NCBI GenBank assembly: GCA_028826165.1
Contig: JAPDFW010000004.1
Span: 38,350 to 102,349 of the forward strand
DNA: 64,000 nt
Source: Anaeramoeba ignava
Lineage: Eukaryota; Metamonada; Anaeramoebidae
Direction: 5' to 3'
The position numbers and the translations under genes were made by a program. Under the pieces are notes generated by a model. It ran no database searches, had not been told where the DNA came from, and saw nothing but the letters and a program-made list of their open reading frames with translations. Positions 46,978 to 56,195 of this stretch are shown here, piece after piece (position 1 is the first letter of the stretch; each line of letters opens with the position of its first letter).

Positions 46978-49269
46978 ATGATGAAACTATTTACAATTAT
47001 TTTGATTATTTTTCTTTTAACAAAACAAATTTTCAATAATTATGAGTTAACAAAAGTTGGAAATCAATGGATTCGAAAACAAATTATTTATCCAAATAAT
47101 CCAGCCAATGATATTACATTTGGAGTAAGTATTTCAATTTCCAATAATGTTATGGCAATAGGATCTCCAGGTAATAATGGAAATTCTCCTCCTGGAAGAT
47201 CTTATGTATTTGAGAAACAAAATTATAATTGGATTCAAACAGCTCAACTTCCTAATAATAACAATAAAAGTGATGATTTATTTGGATTCAGTATTTCAAT
47301 TTCTCAAGATTCTTCTGTTATTGTTGTTGGTGTCCCTAATGCAACTGTTTCTGGAAATGATAATCAAGGCAAAGCTTATGTATTTACAAAAAGTGGAAAT
47401 GAATGGATTCAAACAAAAGAATTAAATGCAAGTGATGGACAAACTGGAGATCAGTTTGGATATAGTGTTTCTATTTCAGAAAGAGTTATTCTGATTGGTT
47501 CTCCTTTTGCATCAGTGAATGGAAATTCAGAACAAGGAAAAGTATATGTTTGGGAAGGAAATGATAATGGAACAATTTGGCAACAAAAACCTACTTTAAC
47601 AGCAACAAATGGACAAACAAATGATCAATTTGGAAAAAGTTTATCAATTTCAAAAGATTCTTCTCTTATTGTAATTAAATCTCAACAATCTAGTTCTCAA
47701 CAATTCACAGCTCATATTTTTCAATCAAATGAAACATATTGGAATGAAGAAGAGAATTTTACTGTAAGTGGAATAGAAGAGTATGATTGGGGAAGTGAGA
47801 TCTCAGTTTCTGAAGATGCTTCAACTTTTGTTATGGGTATTCCTGGAAATGATTATAATCAAGGGAAAGCATATGTTTTTCATTACAATGGTTCGATTTG
47901 GAATAATCAAACTATCATTCCAAATAATACATCAGGTAAATGTTGTTTTGGATTCAGTGTTTCAATTTCTCAAAATAATTTACTTGTTGGAGATCCTGGT
48001 TCAGATATTCTTGGAAAAATTGCATATTTGTTCCAAAATAATGGAAGTGGATGGAATCAAGAAGAACAATGGTTTCCACAAAATCCAGTTGATAACGAGT
48101 GGTTTGGTCAAGCAGTATCAATTTCAGAAGCTATTTCTGCAGTTGGATCTCCTTATTTGACTTATGATGGATTTAAAAATGCGGGAGATGTTTACATTTA
48201 TGAATTTATTTATGATCAAGTTAATATTTTGAATTGTAGTTCTTTATTTTCTTCATTTGATTGTTATTGGAATGAAATTCTTCCAATAACTTATGATATT
48301 GAATATCAAATCAATTATACTATTAATAATGAACAATGGGAAACAATTCAATCTCCAATTCTTACTGATAATATTTTCTTTCAAATTTTCAATTCATCAA
48401 TTTATCCTAATATTACAGGAAATGTTGATTATACAATTCAAATAAGAATTTGTAATTCATCATCTCAAATTTGTGGAGAAAGTTCAAATCCTTTTTCTTT
48501 AACAACAAGAATTGATTCAGTTAAGAATTTTACATTTGAATCAATAAAAGCAACATCAGTGATGATTTCATGGAATCCACCTAATGTTCCTGTAATCAAT
48601 TCTATTCCAAAATTAGATCATTATCTTCTTTTTTATCAAAAACAAGATTCAAATGAAACTAAGAATGTTTCAATTTCTAATTCATCAACTTCATATGAAT
48701 TAACTGAATTAGATTCATTATCAAATTATTCAATTTCAATATGTGGATGTGAAACTTATGAATGTTTAGGAAATTATCAAGGAGAAATTATTTCAACAAC
48801 AATTTTGACCAAATTTGGACCTGTTTTAAATCTTCAATGTTCAATTTCCAATTCATTTTATATTTCATGTTATTGGGATAAACCAAATGATTCAATTAAT
48901 CCTTCTTATTATAATTTTACTTATCAAACAATTTCAGAAAATGATAATGGAAATTTTGATACAAATTTAACTTCTCAAAATTTTACAGCACAATATTCAA
49001 ATCAAATTTATCAAATTAATATTTCAGCTTGTGATTCAAATGAAATATGTGGTGATATTTCTTCAATTCAAATTGGAAATCAACAAACCTCTTCACAATC
49101 ATCAAATTCAAAAACAGTTATAATTGTTTGTTCAACAATTATTCCAATTGTTGTTATTTTTGGAATTATTTTGATGATTTTTTTGATAAGGAAAAAAAAG
49201 AAAAAAAAGAATAGAGAAGGAGGAGTTTCAATGGATTATTCAGTTTTGAATGATGGAGGAGATTCATAA
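46978..49269 (+). CDS. FG-GAP/Fn3 type I membrane protein, copy 1 (763 aa)
   Basis: The signal peptide KLFTIILIIFLLTKQI is followed by about seven FG-GAP-like blades of the form FGxSISISxDSSVIVVGxP then GKAYVF, predicting a beta-propeller as in integrin alpha chains. Residues about 415-690 are two or three fibronectin type III-like domains (VKNFTFESIKATSVMISWNP) with paired Cys and many N-x-S/T glycosylation sites. One membrane helix (VIIVCSTIIPIVVIFGIILM) is followed by a Lys-rich stop-transfer run and a short tail (MDYSVLNDGGDS). It is probably a surface adhesion or recognition protein. Single exon. Confidence 0.88.
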   Translation: MMKLFTIILIIFLLTKQIFNNYELTKVGNQWIRKQIIYPNNPANDITFGVSISISNNVMAIGSPGNNGNSPPGRSYVFEKQNYNWIQTAQLPNNNNKSDDLFGFSISISQDSSVIVVGVPNATVSGNDNQGKAYVFTKSGNEWIQTKELNASDGQTGDQFGYSVSISERVILIGSPFASVNGNSEQGKVYVWEGNDNGTIWQQKPTLTATNGQTNDQFGKSLSISKDSSLIVIKSQQSSSQQFTAHIFQSNETYWNEEENFTVSGIEEYDWGSEISVSEDASTFVMGIPGNDYNQGKAYVFHYNGSIWNNQTIIPNNTSGKCCFGFSVSISQNNLLVGDPGSDILGKIAYLFQNNGSGWNQEEQWFPQNPVDNEWFGQAVSISEAISAVGSPYLTYDGFKNAGDVYIYEFIYDQVNILNCSSLFSSFDCYWNEILPITYDIEYQINYTINNEQWETIQSPILTDNIFFQIFNSSIYPNITGNVDYTIQIRICNSSSQICGESSNPFSLTTRIDSVKNFTFESIKATSVMISWNPPNVPVINSIPKLDHYLLFYQKQDSNETKNVSISNSSTSYELTELDSLSNYSISICGCETYECLGNYQGEIISTTILTKFGPVLNLQCSISNSFYISCYWDKPNDSINPSYYNFTYQTISENDNGNFDTNLTSQNFTAQYSNQIYQINISACDSNEICGDISSIQIGNQQTSSQSSNSKTVIIVCSTIIPIVVIFGIILMIFLIRKKKKKKNREGGVSMDYSVLNDGGDS

Positions 49270-50408
49270 TCAAATAAACAAACTTGAAACTCTTAATTTA
49301 ATTCTTCTTAATTCTTCTTAATTCTTCTCCTCTTAATAAAATTAATTAAGAAATGATTTTAAAAAATAATTTATTATTAATATTAAATTTATTATTATTA
49401 AAAATAAAGAAATAAATTAATTAAAATATTTTATTTATTATTTTATTTAATTTTTAATAATAATTTATTTATTATTTTGTAATAAAATTAATTAAAAATA
49501 ATTTTAAAAAAGAATTTATTATTAATATTAAATTAAAATTATTAAAAATAAAGAAATAAATTAATTAAAATATTTTTATTTAATTATTTTATTTAATTTT
49601 TAATTATAATTAATTTATTATTTTGTAATAAAATTAATTAAAAATAATTTTAAAAAGAATTTATTATTAATATTAAATTATTATTATTAAAAATAATGAA
49701 ATAAATTTGAAAAAATATTTTATTTATTTTTATTTAATTTTTAATAATAATTTATTTAATATTTTGCAATAAAATTAATTAAAAATAATTTTAAAAAGAA
49801 TTTATTATTAATATTAAATTTTTATTATTAAAAAATAATGAAATAAATTTAAAAAAAAAATTGAATATTTATTATTTTATTTAATTTTTAATTATAATTT
49901 ATTTATTATTTTACAATAAAATTAATTAAGAAATAATTTTAAAAAGAATTTATTATTAATATTAAATTTATTATTATTAAAAATAATGAAATAAAATTAA
50001 TTAAAATATTTTATTTATTATTTTATTTAATTTTTAATAATAATTTATTTAATATTTTGTAATAAAATTAATTAAAAAATAATTTTAAAAAAGAATTTAT
50101 TATTAATATTAAATTATTATTATTAAAAATAAAGAAATAAATTTGAAACAAAAATTGAATAAAATTTAATTTAATTTTTAATTATAATTTATTTATTATT
50201 TTGTAATAAAATTAATTAAAAAATAATTTTAAAAAAGATCTAGTTATTGAACTTAATTTTTATTAATTTTTATTTGAATAGCAAAAAAAATAGGAAAAAT
50301 AAATTACACACGTGGAAAGAAAATTTTAATTAAAAAAACCAAAACAACATTTCAACTTTTTTTTTTCATTTTTTTTTGGGAATTAATTACTTTTTTTTTT
50401 TAAAAAAG
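49270..50408. repeat. Satellite family B between the FG-GAP genes, about seven copies
   Basis: Units start near 49336, 49481, 49629, 49769, 49914, 50059 and 50209, period about 145 bp. The 3' end (AAAAGATCTAGTTATTGAAC, then TTTATTTGAATAGCAAAAAA) repeats the sequence before the first FG-GAP gene at about 46816-46870, so the gene duplication included this flank. The T-tract/TCATT element lies at 50357-50377. Confidence 0.88.
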
Positions 50409-52685
50409 ATGATCAAATTATTTACAATTATTTTGATTATTTTTCTTTTAACAAAACAAATTTCCAATAATTATGAGTTAAAAAAAGTTGGAAATCAATG
50501 GAATCAAAAACAAATTATTTATCCAAATAATCCAGCCAATGATATTGCATTTGGAGTAAGTATTTCAATTTCCAATAATGTTATGGCAATAGGATCTCCA
50601 GGTAATGTTGGAAATTCTCCTCCTGGAAGATCTTATGTATTTGAGAAACAAAATTCTAATTGGATTCAAACAGCTCAACTTCCTAATAATAACAATAAAA
50701 GTGATGATTTATTTGGATTCAGTATTTCAATTTCTCAAGATTCTTCTGTTATTGTTGTTGGTGTCCCTCATGCAAATGTTTCTGGAAATGATAATCAAGG
50801 CAAAGCTTATGTATTTACAAAAAGTGGAAATGAATGGATTCAAACAAAAGAATTAATTGCAAGTGATGGACAAGCTGAAGATCAGTTTGGAAATAGTGTT
50901 TCTATTTCAGAAAGAGTTATTCTGATTGGTTCTCCTTCTGCATCAGTGAACGGAAATTCAGAACAAGGAAAAGTATATGTTTGGGAAGGAAATGATAATG
51001 GAACAATTTGGCAACAAAAACCTACTTTAACAGCAACAAATGGACAAACAAATGATCAATTTGGAGAAAGTTTATCAATTTCAAAAGATTCTTCTCTTAT
51101 TGTAATTAAATCTCAACAATCTAGTTCTCAACAATTCACAGCTCATATTTTTCAATCAAATGAAACATATTGGAATGAAGAAGAGAGTTTTACTGTAAGT
51201 CAAGCCCCAGAGTCTATTGATTGGGGAAGTGAGATTTCAGTTTCTGAAGATGCTTCAACTTTTGTTATGGGTATTCCTGGAAATAATTATAATCAAGGGA
51301 AAGCATATGTTTTTCATTACAATGGTTCTAATTGGAATAATCAAACTATCATTCCAAATAATGCATCAGGTAAATGTTGTTTTGGATTCAGTGTTTCAAT
51401 TTCTCAAAATAATCTACTTATTGGAGATTCTGATGGAAAAACTGCATATTTGTTTCAAAATAATGGAAGTGGATGGAATCAAGAAGAACAATGGTTTCCA
51501 CAAAATCCAGTTGAAGAATTTCAGTTTGGTCAAGCAGTATCAATTTCAGAAGCTATTTCTGCAGTTGGATCTCCTTATTTGACTTATGATGGAATTGAAT
51601 ATGTGGGAGATGTTTACATTTATGAATTTGTTTATGATCAAGTTAATATTTTGAATTGTAGTTCTTTATTTTCTTCATTTGATTGTTATTGGAATGAAAT
51701 TCTTCCAATAACTTATGATATTGAATATCAAATCAATTATACTATTAATAATGAACAATGGGAAACAATTCAATCTCCAATTCTTATTGATAATATTTTC
51801 TTTCAAATTTTCAATTCATCAATTTATCCTAATATTACAGGAAATGTTGATTATACAATTCAAATAAGAGTTTGTAATTCATCATCTCAAATTTGTGGAG
51901 AAAGTTCAGATCCTTTTTCTTTAACAACAAGAATTGATTCAGTTAAGAATTTTACAGTTGAATCATTAACAACAACATCAGTGATGATTTCATGGAATCC
52001 ACCTAATGTTCCTGTAATAAATTCTATTCCAAAATTAGATCATTATCTTCTTTTTTATCAAAAACAAGATTCAAATGAAACTAAGAATGTTTCAATTTCT
52101 AATTCATCAACTTCATATGAATTAACTGAATTAGATTCATTATCAAATTATTCAATTTCAATATGTGGATGTGAAACAGATGAATGTTTAGGAAATTATC
52201 AAGGAGAAATTATTTCAACAACAATTTTGACCAAATTTGGACCTGTTTTAAATCTTCAATGTTCAATTTCCAATTCATTTTATATTTCATGTTATTGGGA
52301 TAAACCAAATGATTCAATTAATCCTTCTTATTATAATTTTACTTATCAAGCAATTTCAGAAAATGATAATGGAAATTTTGATACAAATTTAACTTCTCAA
52401 AATTTTACAGCACAATATTCAAATCAAATTTATCAAATTAATATTTCAGCTTGTGATTCAAATGAAATATGTGGTGATATTTCTTCAATTCAAATTGGAA
52501 ATCAACAAACTTCTTCACAATCATCAAATTCAAAAACAGTTATAATTGTTTGTTCAACAATTATTCCAGTTGTTGTTATTTTTGGAATTATTTTGATGAT
52601 TGTTTTGATAAGGAAAAAAAAGAAAAAAAAGAATAGAGAAGAAGAAATTTCAATGGATTATACAGTTTCGAAAGATGATCAGTGA
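50409..52685 (+). CDS. FG-GAP/Fn3 type I membrane protein, copy 2 (758 aa)
   Basis: Tandem duplicate of the preceding gene with the same signal peptide, propeller, Fn3 domains, membrane helix (TVIIVCSTIIPVVVIFGIIL) and Lys-rich border. The ATG is at 50409 (MIKLFTIILIIFLLT); the frame is open upstream only from a TTG. Fn3 and membrane parts are almost identical to copy 1. Differences concentrate in propeller loops, for example SQAPESIDWG against SGIEEYDWG and a 4-residue deletion at GDSDGKTAY. The cytoplasmic tails end differently (MDYTVSKDDQ). Clustering in exposed loops suggests diversification of ligand contacts, an inference. Confidence 0.88.
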   Translation: MIKLFTIILIIFLLTKQISNNYELKKVGNQWNQKQIIYPNNPANDIAFGVSISISNNVMAIGSPGNVGNSPPGRSYVFEKQNSNWIQTAQLPNNNNKSDDLFGFSISISQDSSVIVVGVPHANVSGNDNQGKAYVFTKSGNEWIQTKELIASDGQAEDQFGNSVSISERVILIGSPSASVNGNSEQGKVYVWEGNDNGTIWQQKPTLTATNGQTNDQFGESLSISKDSSLIVIKSQQSSSQQFTAHIFQSNETYWNEEESFTVSQAPESIDWGSEISVSEDASTFVMGIPGNNYNQGKAYVFHYNGSNWNNQTIIPNNASGKCCFGFSVSISQNNLLIGDSDGKTAYLFQNNGSGWNQEEQWFPQNPVEEFQFGQAVSISEAISAVGSPYLTYDGIEYVGDVYIYEFVYDQVNILNCSSLFSSFDCYWNEILPITYDIEYQINYTINNEQWETIQSPILIDNIFFQIFNSSIYPNITGNVDYTIQIRVCNSSSQICGESSDPFSLTTRIDSVKNFTVESLTTTSVMISWNPPNVPVINSIPKLDHYLLFYQKQDSNETKNVSISNSSTSYELTELDSLSNYSISICGCETDECLGNYQGEIISTTILTKFGPVLNLQCSISNSFYISCYWDKPNDSINPSYYNFTYQAISENDNGNFDTNLTSQNFTAQYSNQIYQINISACDSNEICGDISSIQIGNQQTSSQSSNSKTVIIVCSTIIPVVVIFGIILMIVLIRKKKKKKNREEEISMDYTVSKDDQ

Positions 52686-52899
52686 AGTATTTAGGAAATT
52701 AAAATTTAGCTCTTTTTTTTTTCAAAATTTCATTTCTTCTTTTTAATTCTTCTTAATTCTTCTCAATAAAATTAATTAAAAAATAAATTTAAAAGAAAAT
52801 TAAATCAAATTTTTTTTCCGATTATTTTTTTTTCCGATTATTTTTTTCCTTTTTTAATTTTTAGAAGAATTCATTTTTTTTTCCTGTTTTTTTTTTTAA
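52686..52899. other. Spacer upstream of the RING-kinase gene
   Basis: Contains TTTTTTTCCGATTATTTTT twice (52808-52850) and TTCATTTTTTTT at 52870-52880. No gene seen. Confidence 0.5.
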
Positions 52900-54708
52900 A
52901 TGGAAGCTAAACTAATTTCTTGTCCAATTTGTTTTGAAACTTATTCACAAACAAAAAAACCAATGATAATTTGCAAAGAAGGTCATTCAATTTGTGAATT
53001 ATGTTTAAAAAATATGAATAAATGTCCGTTTTGTAGAATTTCTTTTACAAAATTTAATCGAATTCAAAATCGAGATTTATTAGAAGCTGCAAAACAAAAT
53101 AAAAAAAAATCCAATATTATAAATTCTCCAATTATTCCTCTATCTCAACTTGAAATTGAAAAAGAACCATTTGGATATGGTGGATCAGCTGATATTTATA
53201 AAGCCAAATGGGGATTTAATCAAGTTGTTGTTAAGAAATTCAGAATACAAAATGATCCAAAATTGAAAAAACAATTTGAAAATGAAATTCAATTATCTAT
53301 CAGATTAAATCATTCAAATATTATTCGAATTTATGGAGTTGTTGAATTTCAAAATACTTTTGGGATTTTAATGGAATATGCAGAACAAGGAAATTTATCT
53401 CAAAAAATTCCATATTTAACATTTCAAGAACAAATTGATTATTCTTTACAAATTATTGAAGGAATCAAATATCTTCATAATAATTCAATTATTCATCGTG
53501 ATTTGAAACCTGAAAATATTTTGATTTCAAATAATAAACCAAAAATTACTGATTTTGGAATTTCAAAATTTCATGAACATACAATGAAAAATACAACACC
53601 TGCATTTTCACTAGGTTATTCAGCTCCAGAATTATATCAAGAAGGAAGTGCTTATGATACTTCTTGTGATATTTTCAGTTTATCAATTATATTATTTGAA
53701 ATTTTTACAAAGAAAAAATCTTTTGAAAATGAACATCAAATGGCTATTTTTTATAAAATTTTGCAAGGAAAAAGACCAGAATTTCCAAATGATTTCCCAA
53801 AAGAATTAAGTGAAGGAATAAAAAAAGGATGGAATCAAAATCCAAAAGAAAGATGTTCATTGAATGAATTTATTCAAAAATTAGATGAGATGAAACTAAA
53901 AAGTAATTTATTTTTTATCTTCTTCATTTTCAAAAAAACAAAAAAACAATCAATTTTCTCATTTCAAAATTATATTCACAAACACAATTCAATTCAATTA
54001 AAATCAAATTCAAATTCACAATTAAATTCAGATTCACAATTAAAATTAAATTCAGATTCACAAATAAAATCAGATTCAGATTCAGATTCAGAATTAAAAT
54101 CAGATTCAGATTCAGATTCAGATTCACAATCAAATCCAAATTCAGATTCAGAATTAAAATCAGATTCAGATTCAGATTCAGATTCACAATTAAATTCAAA
54201 TTCAGATTTAGATTCAGATTCAGATTCAGATTTGAAATCAAAAAGAAAATTCAAGAGAGGATCCAAATCAAAATCAAAATTAAAATCAAAAAGAAAATCA
54301 AAATCAAAAAGAAAATCAAAATCAAAAAGAAAATCAAAATCAAAAAGAAAATCAAAATCAAAATCAAAACCAAAATCAAAATTAGCATCAGATTCAGACT
54401 CAGATTTAAAATCATATCAAACAAATCAATATCAAACAAATCAATATAAAACAAATCAATATAAAACAAATCAATATAAAACAAATCAACATAAAACAAA
54501 TAAATATCAAACAAATAAATATAAAACAAATAAATATCAAACAAATCAATATAAAACAAATCAATATAAAACAAATCAATATAAAACAAATCAACATAAA
54601 ACAAATAAATATCAAACAAATTCCAATCAACAGAAAAAAAACATTTCTTTATCCAAGATTTCACATTCCATTCCAAACAGTGATCAAGGTAAAATTGATT
54701 TATTCTAA
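52900..54708 (+). CDS. RING finger-protein kinase fusion with repetitive tail (602 aa)
   Basis: Residues 8-46 form a RING/U-box-like zinc finger: CPICFETY, then CKEGHSICELC and CPFC. Residues about 85-335 are a complete TKL-like kinase: Gly loop FGYGGSADIYKAKW, lysine in VVVKKFR, catalytic loop IIHRDLKPENIL, DFG in KITDFGISKF, APE in LGYSAPELYQ, and CDIFSLSIILFEIFT. Both enzymatic halves look intact, so one chain could phosphorylate and ubiquitinate. After residue 335 comes a low-complexity tail: Asp-Ser runs, Lys-Ser-Arg runs, then YQTNQYKTNQ repeats. The tail may contain introns: GTAATTTATT at 53901 and GTAAAATTG near 54689 are possible donors, so the C-terminus is less certain than the domains. 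Confidence 0.85.
   Translation: MEAKLISCPICFETYSQTKKPMIICKEGHSICELCLKNMNKCPFCRISFTKFNRIQNRDLLEAAKQNKKKSNIINSPIIPLSQLEIEKEPFGYGGSADIYKAKWGFNQVVVKKFRIQNDPKLKKQFENEIQLSIRLNHSNIIRIYGVVEFQNTFGILMEYAEQGNLSQKIPYLTFQEQIDYSLQIIEGIKYLHNNSIIHRDLKPENILISNNKPKITDFGISKFHEHTMKNTTPAFSLGYSAPELYQEGSAYDTSCDIFSLSIILFEIFTKKKSFENEHQMAIFYKILQGKRPEFPNDFPKELSEGIKKGWNQNPKERCSLNEFIQKLDEMKLKSNLFFIFFIFKKTKKQSIFSFQNYIHKHNSIQLKSNSNSQLNSDSQLKLNSDSQIKSDSDSDSELKSDSDSDSDSQSNPNSDSELKSDSDSDSDSQLNSNSDLDSDSDSDLKSKRKFKRGSKSKSKLKSKRKSKSKRKSKSKRKSKSKRKSKSKSKPKSKLASDSDSDLKSYQTNQYQTNQYKTNQYKTNQYKTNQHKTNKYQTNKYKTNKYQTNQYKTNQYKTNQYKTNQHKTNKYQTNSNQQKKNISLSKISHSIPNSDQGKIDLF
54003..54620. repeat. Coding microsatellites in the kinase tail
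   Basis: Three successive arrays: TCAGAT (Asp-Ser), AAATCAAAAAGA (Lys-Ser-Lys-Arg), and a 15-bp AAACAAATCAATATA unit (Tyr-Lys-Thr-Asn-Gln). Each keeps the frame. Confidence 0.85.
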
Positions 54709-54956
54709 AACATTTCAATTTTAATTCCAATTCAATTTAAAATCAAAAAATCAAAAAATCAAAAAATCAAAAAATCAAAAAATCAAAATCAAAATTTTCA
54801 AATTATTTGATTCAATTAATTAATTAATTAATTATAATAACAAATTTATTGAATTCGAAAATATTCATTTATTAATTGTTGTTTTTTATTCCATTTTTTT
54901 TGTGATTAAATTCAAAAACCTAAACAAAAATAGTGATAAATCCTCAAATTAATTTA
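54709..54956. other. Short spacer
   Basis: AATCAAAA repeats and (TTAA)n. No gene seen. Confidence 0.4.
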
Positions 54957-56195
54957 ATGAAAAATAAGAACAAAAAAGAAGAAAAAAAAGATAATTCAAT
55001 GAACAATTTACAAAATAATGTTAAACCTGATAAAAAAATCAAAAATGTGAAATATTTCAATGAATCCCCTAATGTAAATAACAAAATTTTAATTTAAAGA
55101 AATTAAAACAAATTCTTGATTAAAAATTCTTGAATTTTTTGATTTTTCATTTTGAAATTATTAGGATTTTGATGTTCGTTTTTTCTTAGTTATTCAATTT
55201 GAAAAATTAATAATATTATTATTTATATTCATTTTATCAATCAAATATTTAAGAAAAAATAACTTATTATTATTTGGATTGAATTCAAAAAAAATAACAA
55301 ATTTTGTTTTTCTCTTTTTTTTTCTTTCAACAAAATTTCAAAATAGTATTTTTTCAAAATTATGTTAATTGGATTTGTTTCTGGAAAAAGTACAATTTTG
55401 GAAAGATATGTTGATGGAACTTTTAGGCAAGTAAATTTGCCAACAATCGGATATGATTTCAAATTCAAATATCTGGAAATTGATGGAAAAAAAATAAAAC
55501 TCTTGATTTGGGATTTACCTCATCAAGGTTTGCAATTTATTTTTGAATAATTCAAAAAACAATTTAAATTTTTTTCTTTTTTCTTTTTTCTTTTATTCTT
55601 TTTTGGATTATTTAGGAGTTATTCATAGGCTGCACAATGCGTAATTAATTAATGAAATTATTTCTTTTATTTCTTTTTCTTGATAATTTAACAATTTAAT
55701 ACTTTTATTATTTGATTATTCCTATTTATAATTCTGAAATTTGTTTTTTGTTTTTTTTATTTAATTCATTTTTAATCATTTGATATTCAAACATAATTTA
55801 TTTAAAATTAAAATTTAAAAATTTAAAATTAGATTATGCGAGGGAAAATGGATGGATTTTTGATTGTTTATAATATTACTTATTCATATTCTTTTAAAGG
55901 AGTTCCTGAATTTCTTCAGCTTATTGAAAAAAGTGACTTGTCAAATTATCCAAAAATATTAATTGGAAATAAATGTGATTTGGAAAACCAAAGAGAAGTT
56001 TCAAAAGAAAAAGGGAAAGAATTTGCAGATAAAATTGGAATTCCATTTTTTGAAACTTCAGCAAAAGAAAATATTAATATTGATGAAGCTTTTGAGAAAT
56101 TAATAAAAATGATATTGGAAACAAATCCTGAACCAAATTTTCATAAAAGGGAAAAATCGAAAAAGAAAAAAGGATGTGCTTTTGTTTTGAATTAA
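54957..56195 (+). CDS. Divergent Ras/Rab-like GTPase with degenerate switch II
   Basis: Proposed exons: 54957-55073 (39 codons, polar leader), 55347-55527, 55616-55638 or 55640, and 55833-56195. The core reads YFFKIMLIGFVSGKSTILER, then FRQVNLPTIGYDFKFKYLEI, KIKLLIWDLPHQ, GFLIVYNITYSYSF, LIGNKCDLENQREV and FFETSAKENI. The P-loop is one residue short (GFVSGKS against GxxxxGKS). The DTAGQE box is replaced by DLPHQG, losing the Gly that contacts the gamma-phosphate. The tail KKKKGCAFVLN has one Cys but no proper prenylation motif. The guanine motifs NKCD and SAK are intact. It is probably a GTP-binding protein with altered hydrolysis. The last intron does not fit simple GT-AG in phase. Confidence 0.65.
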
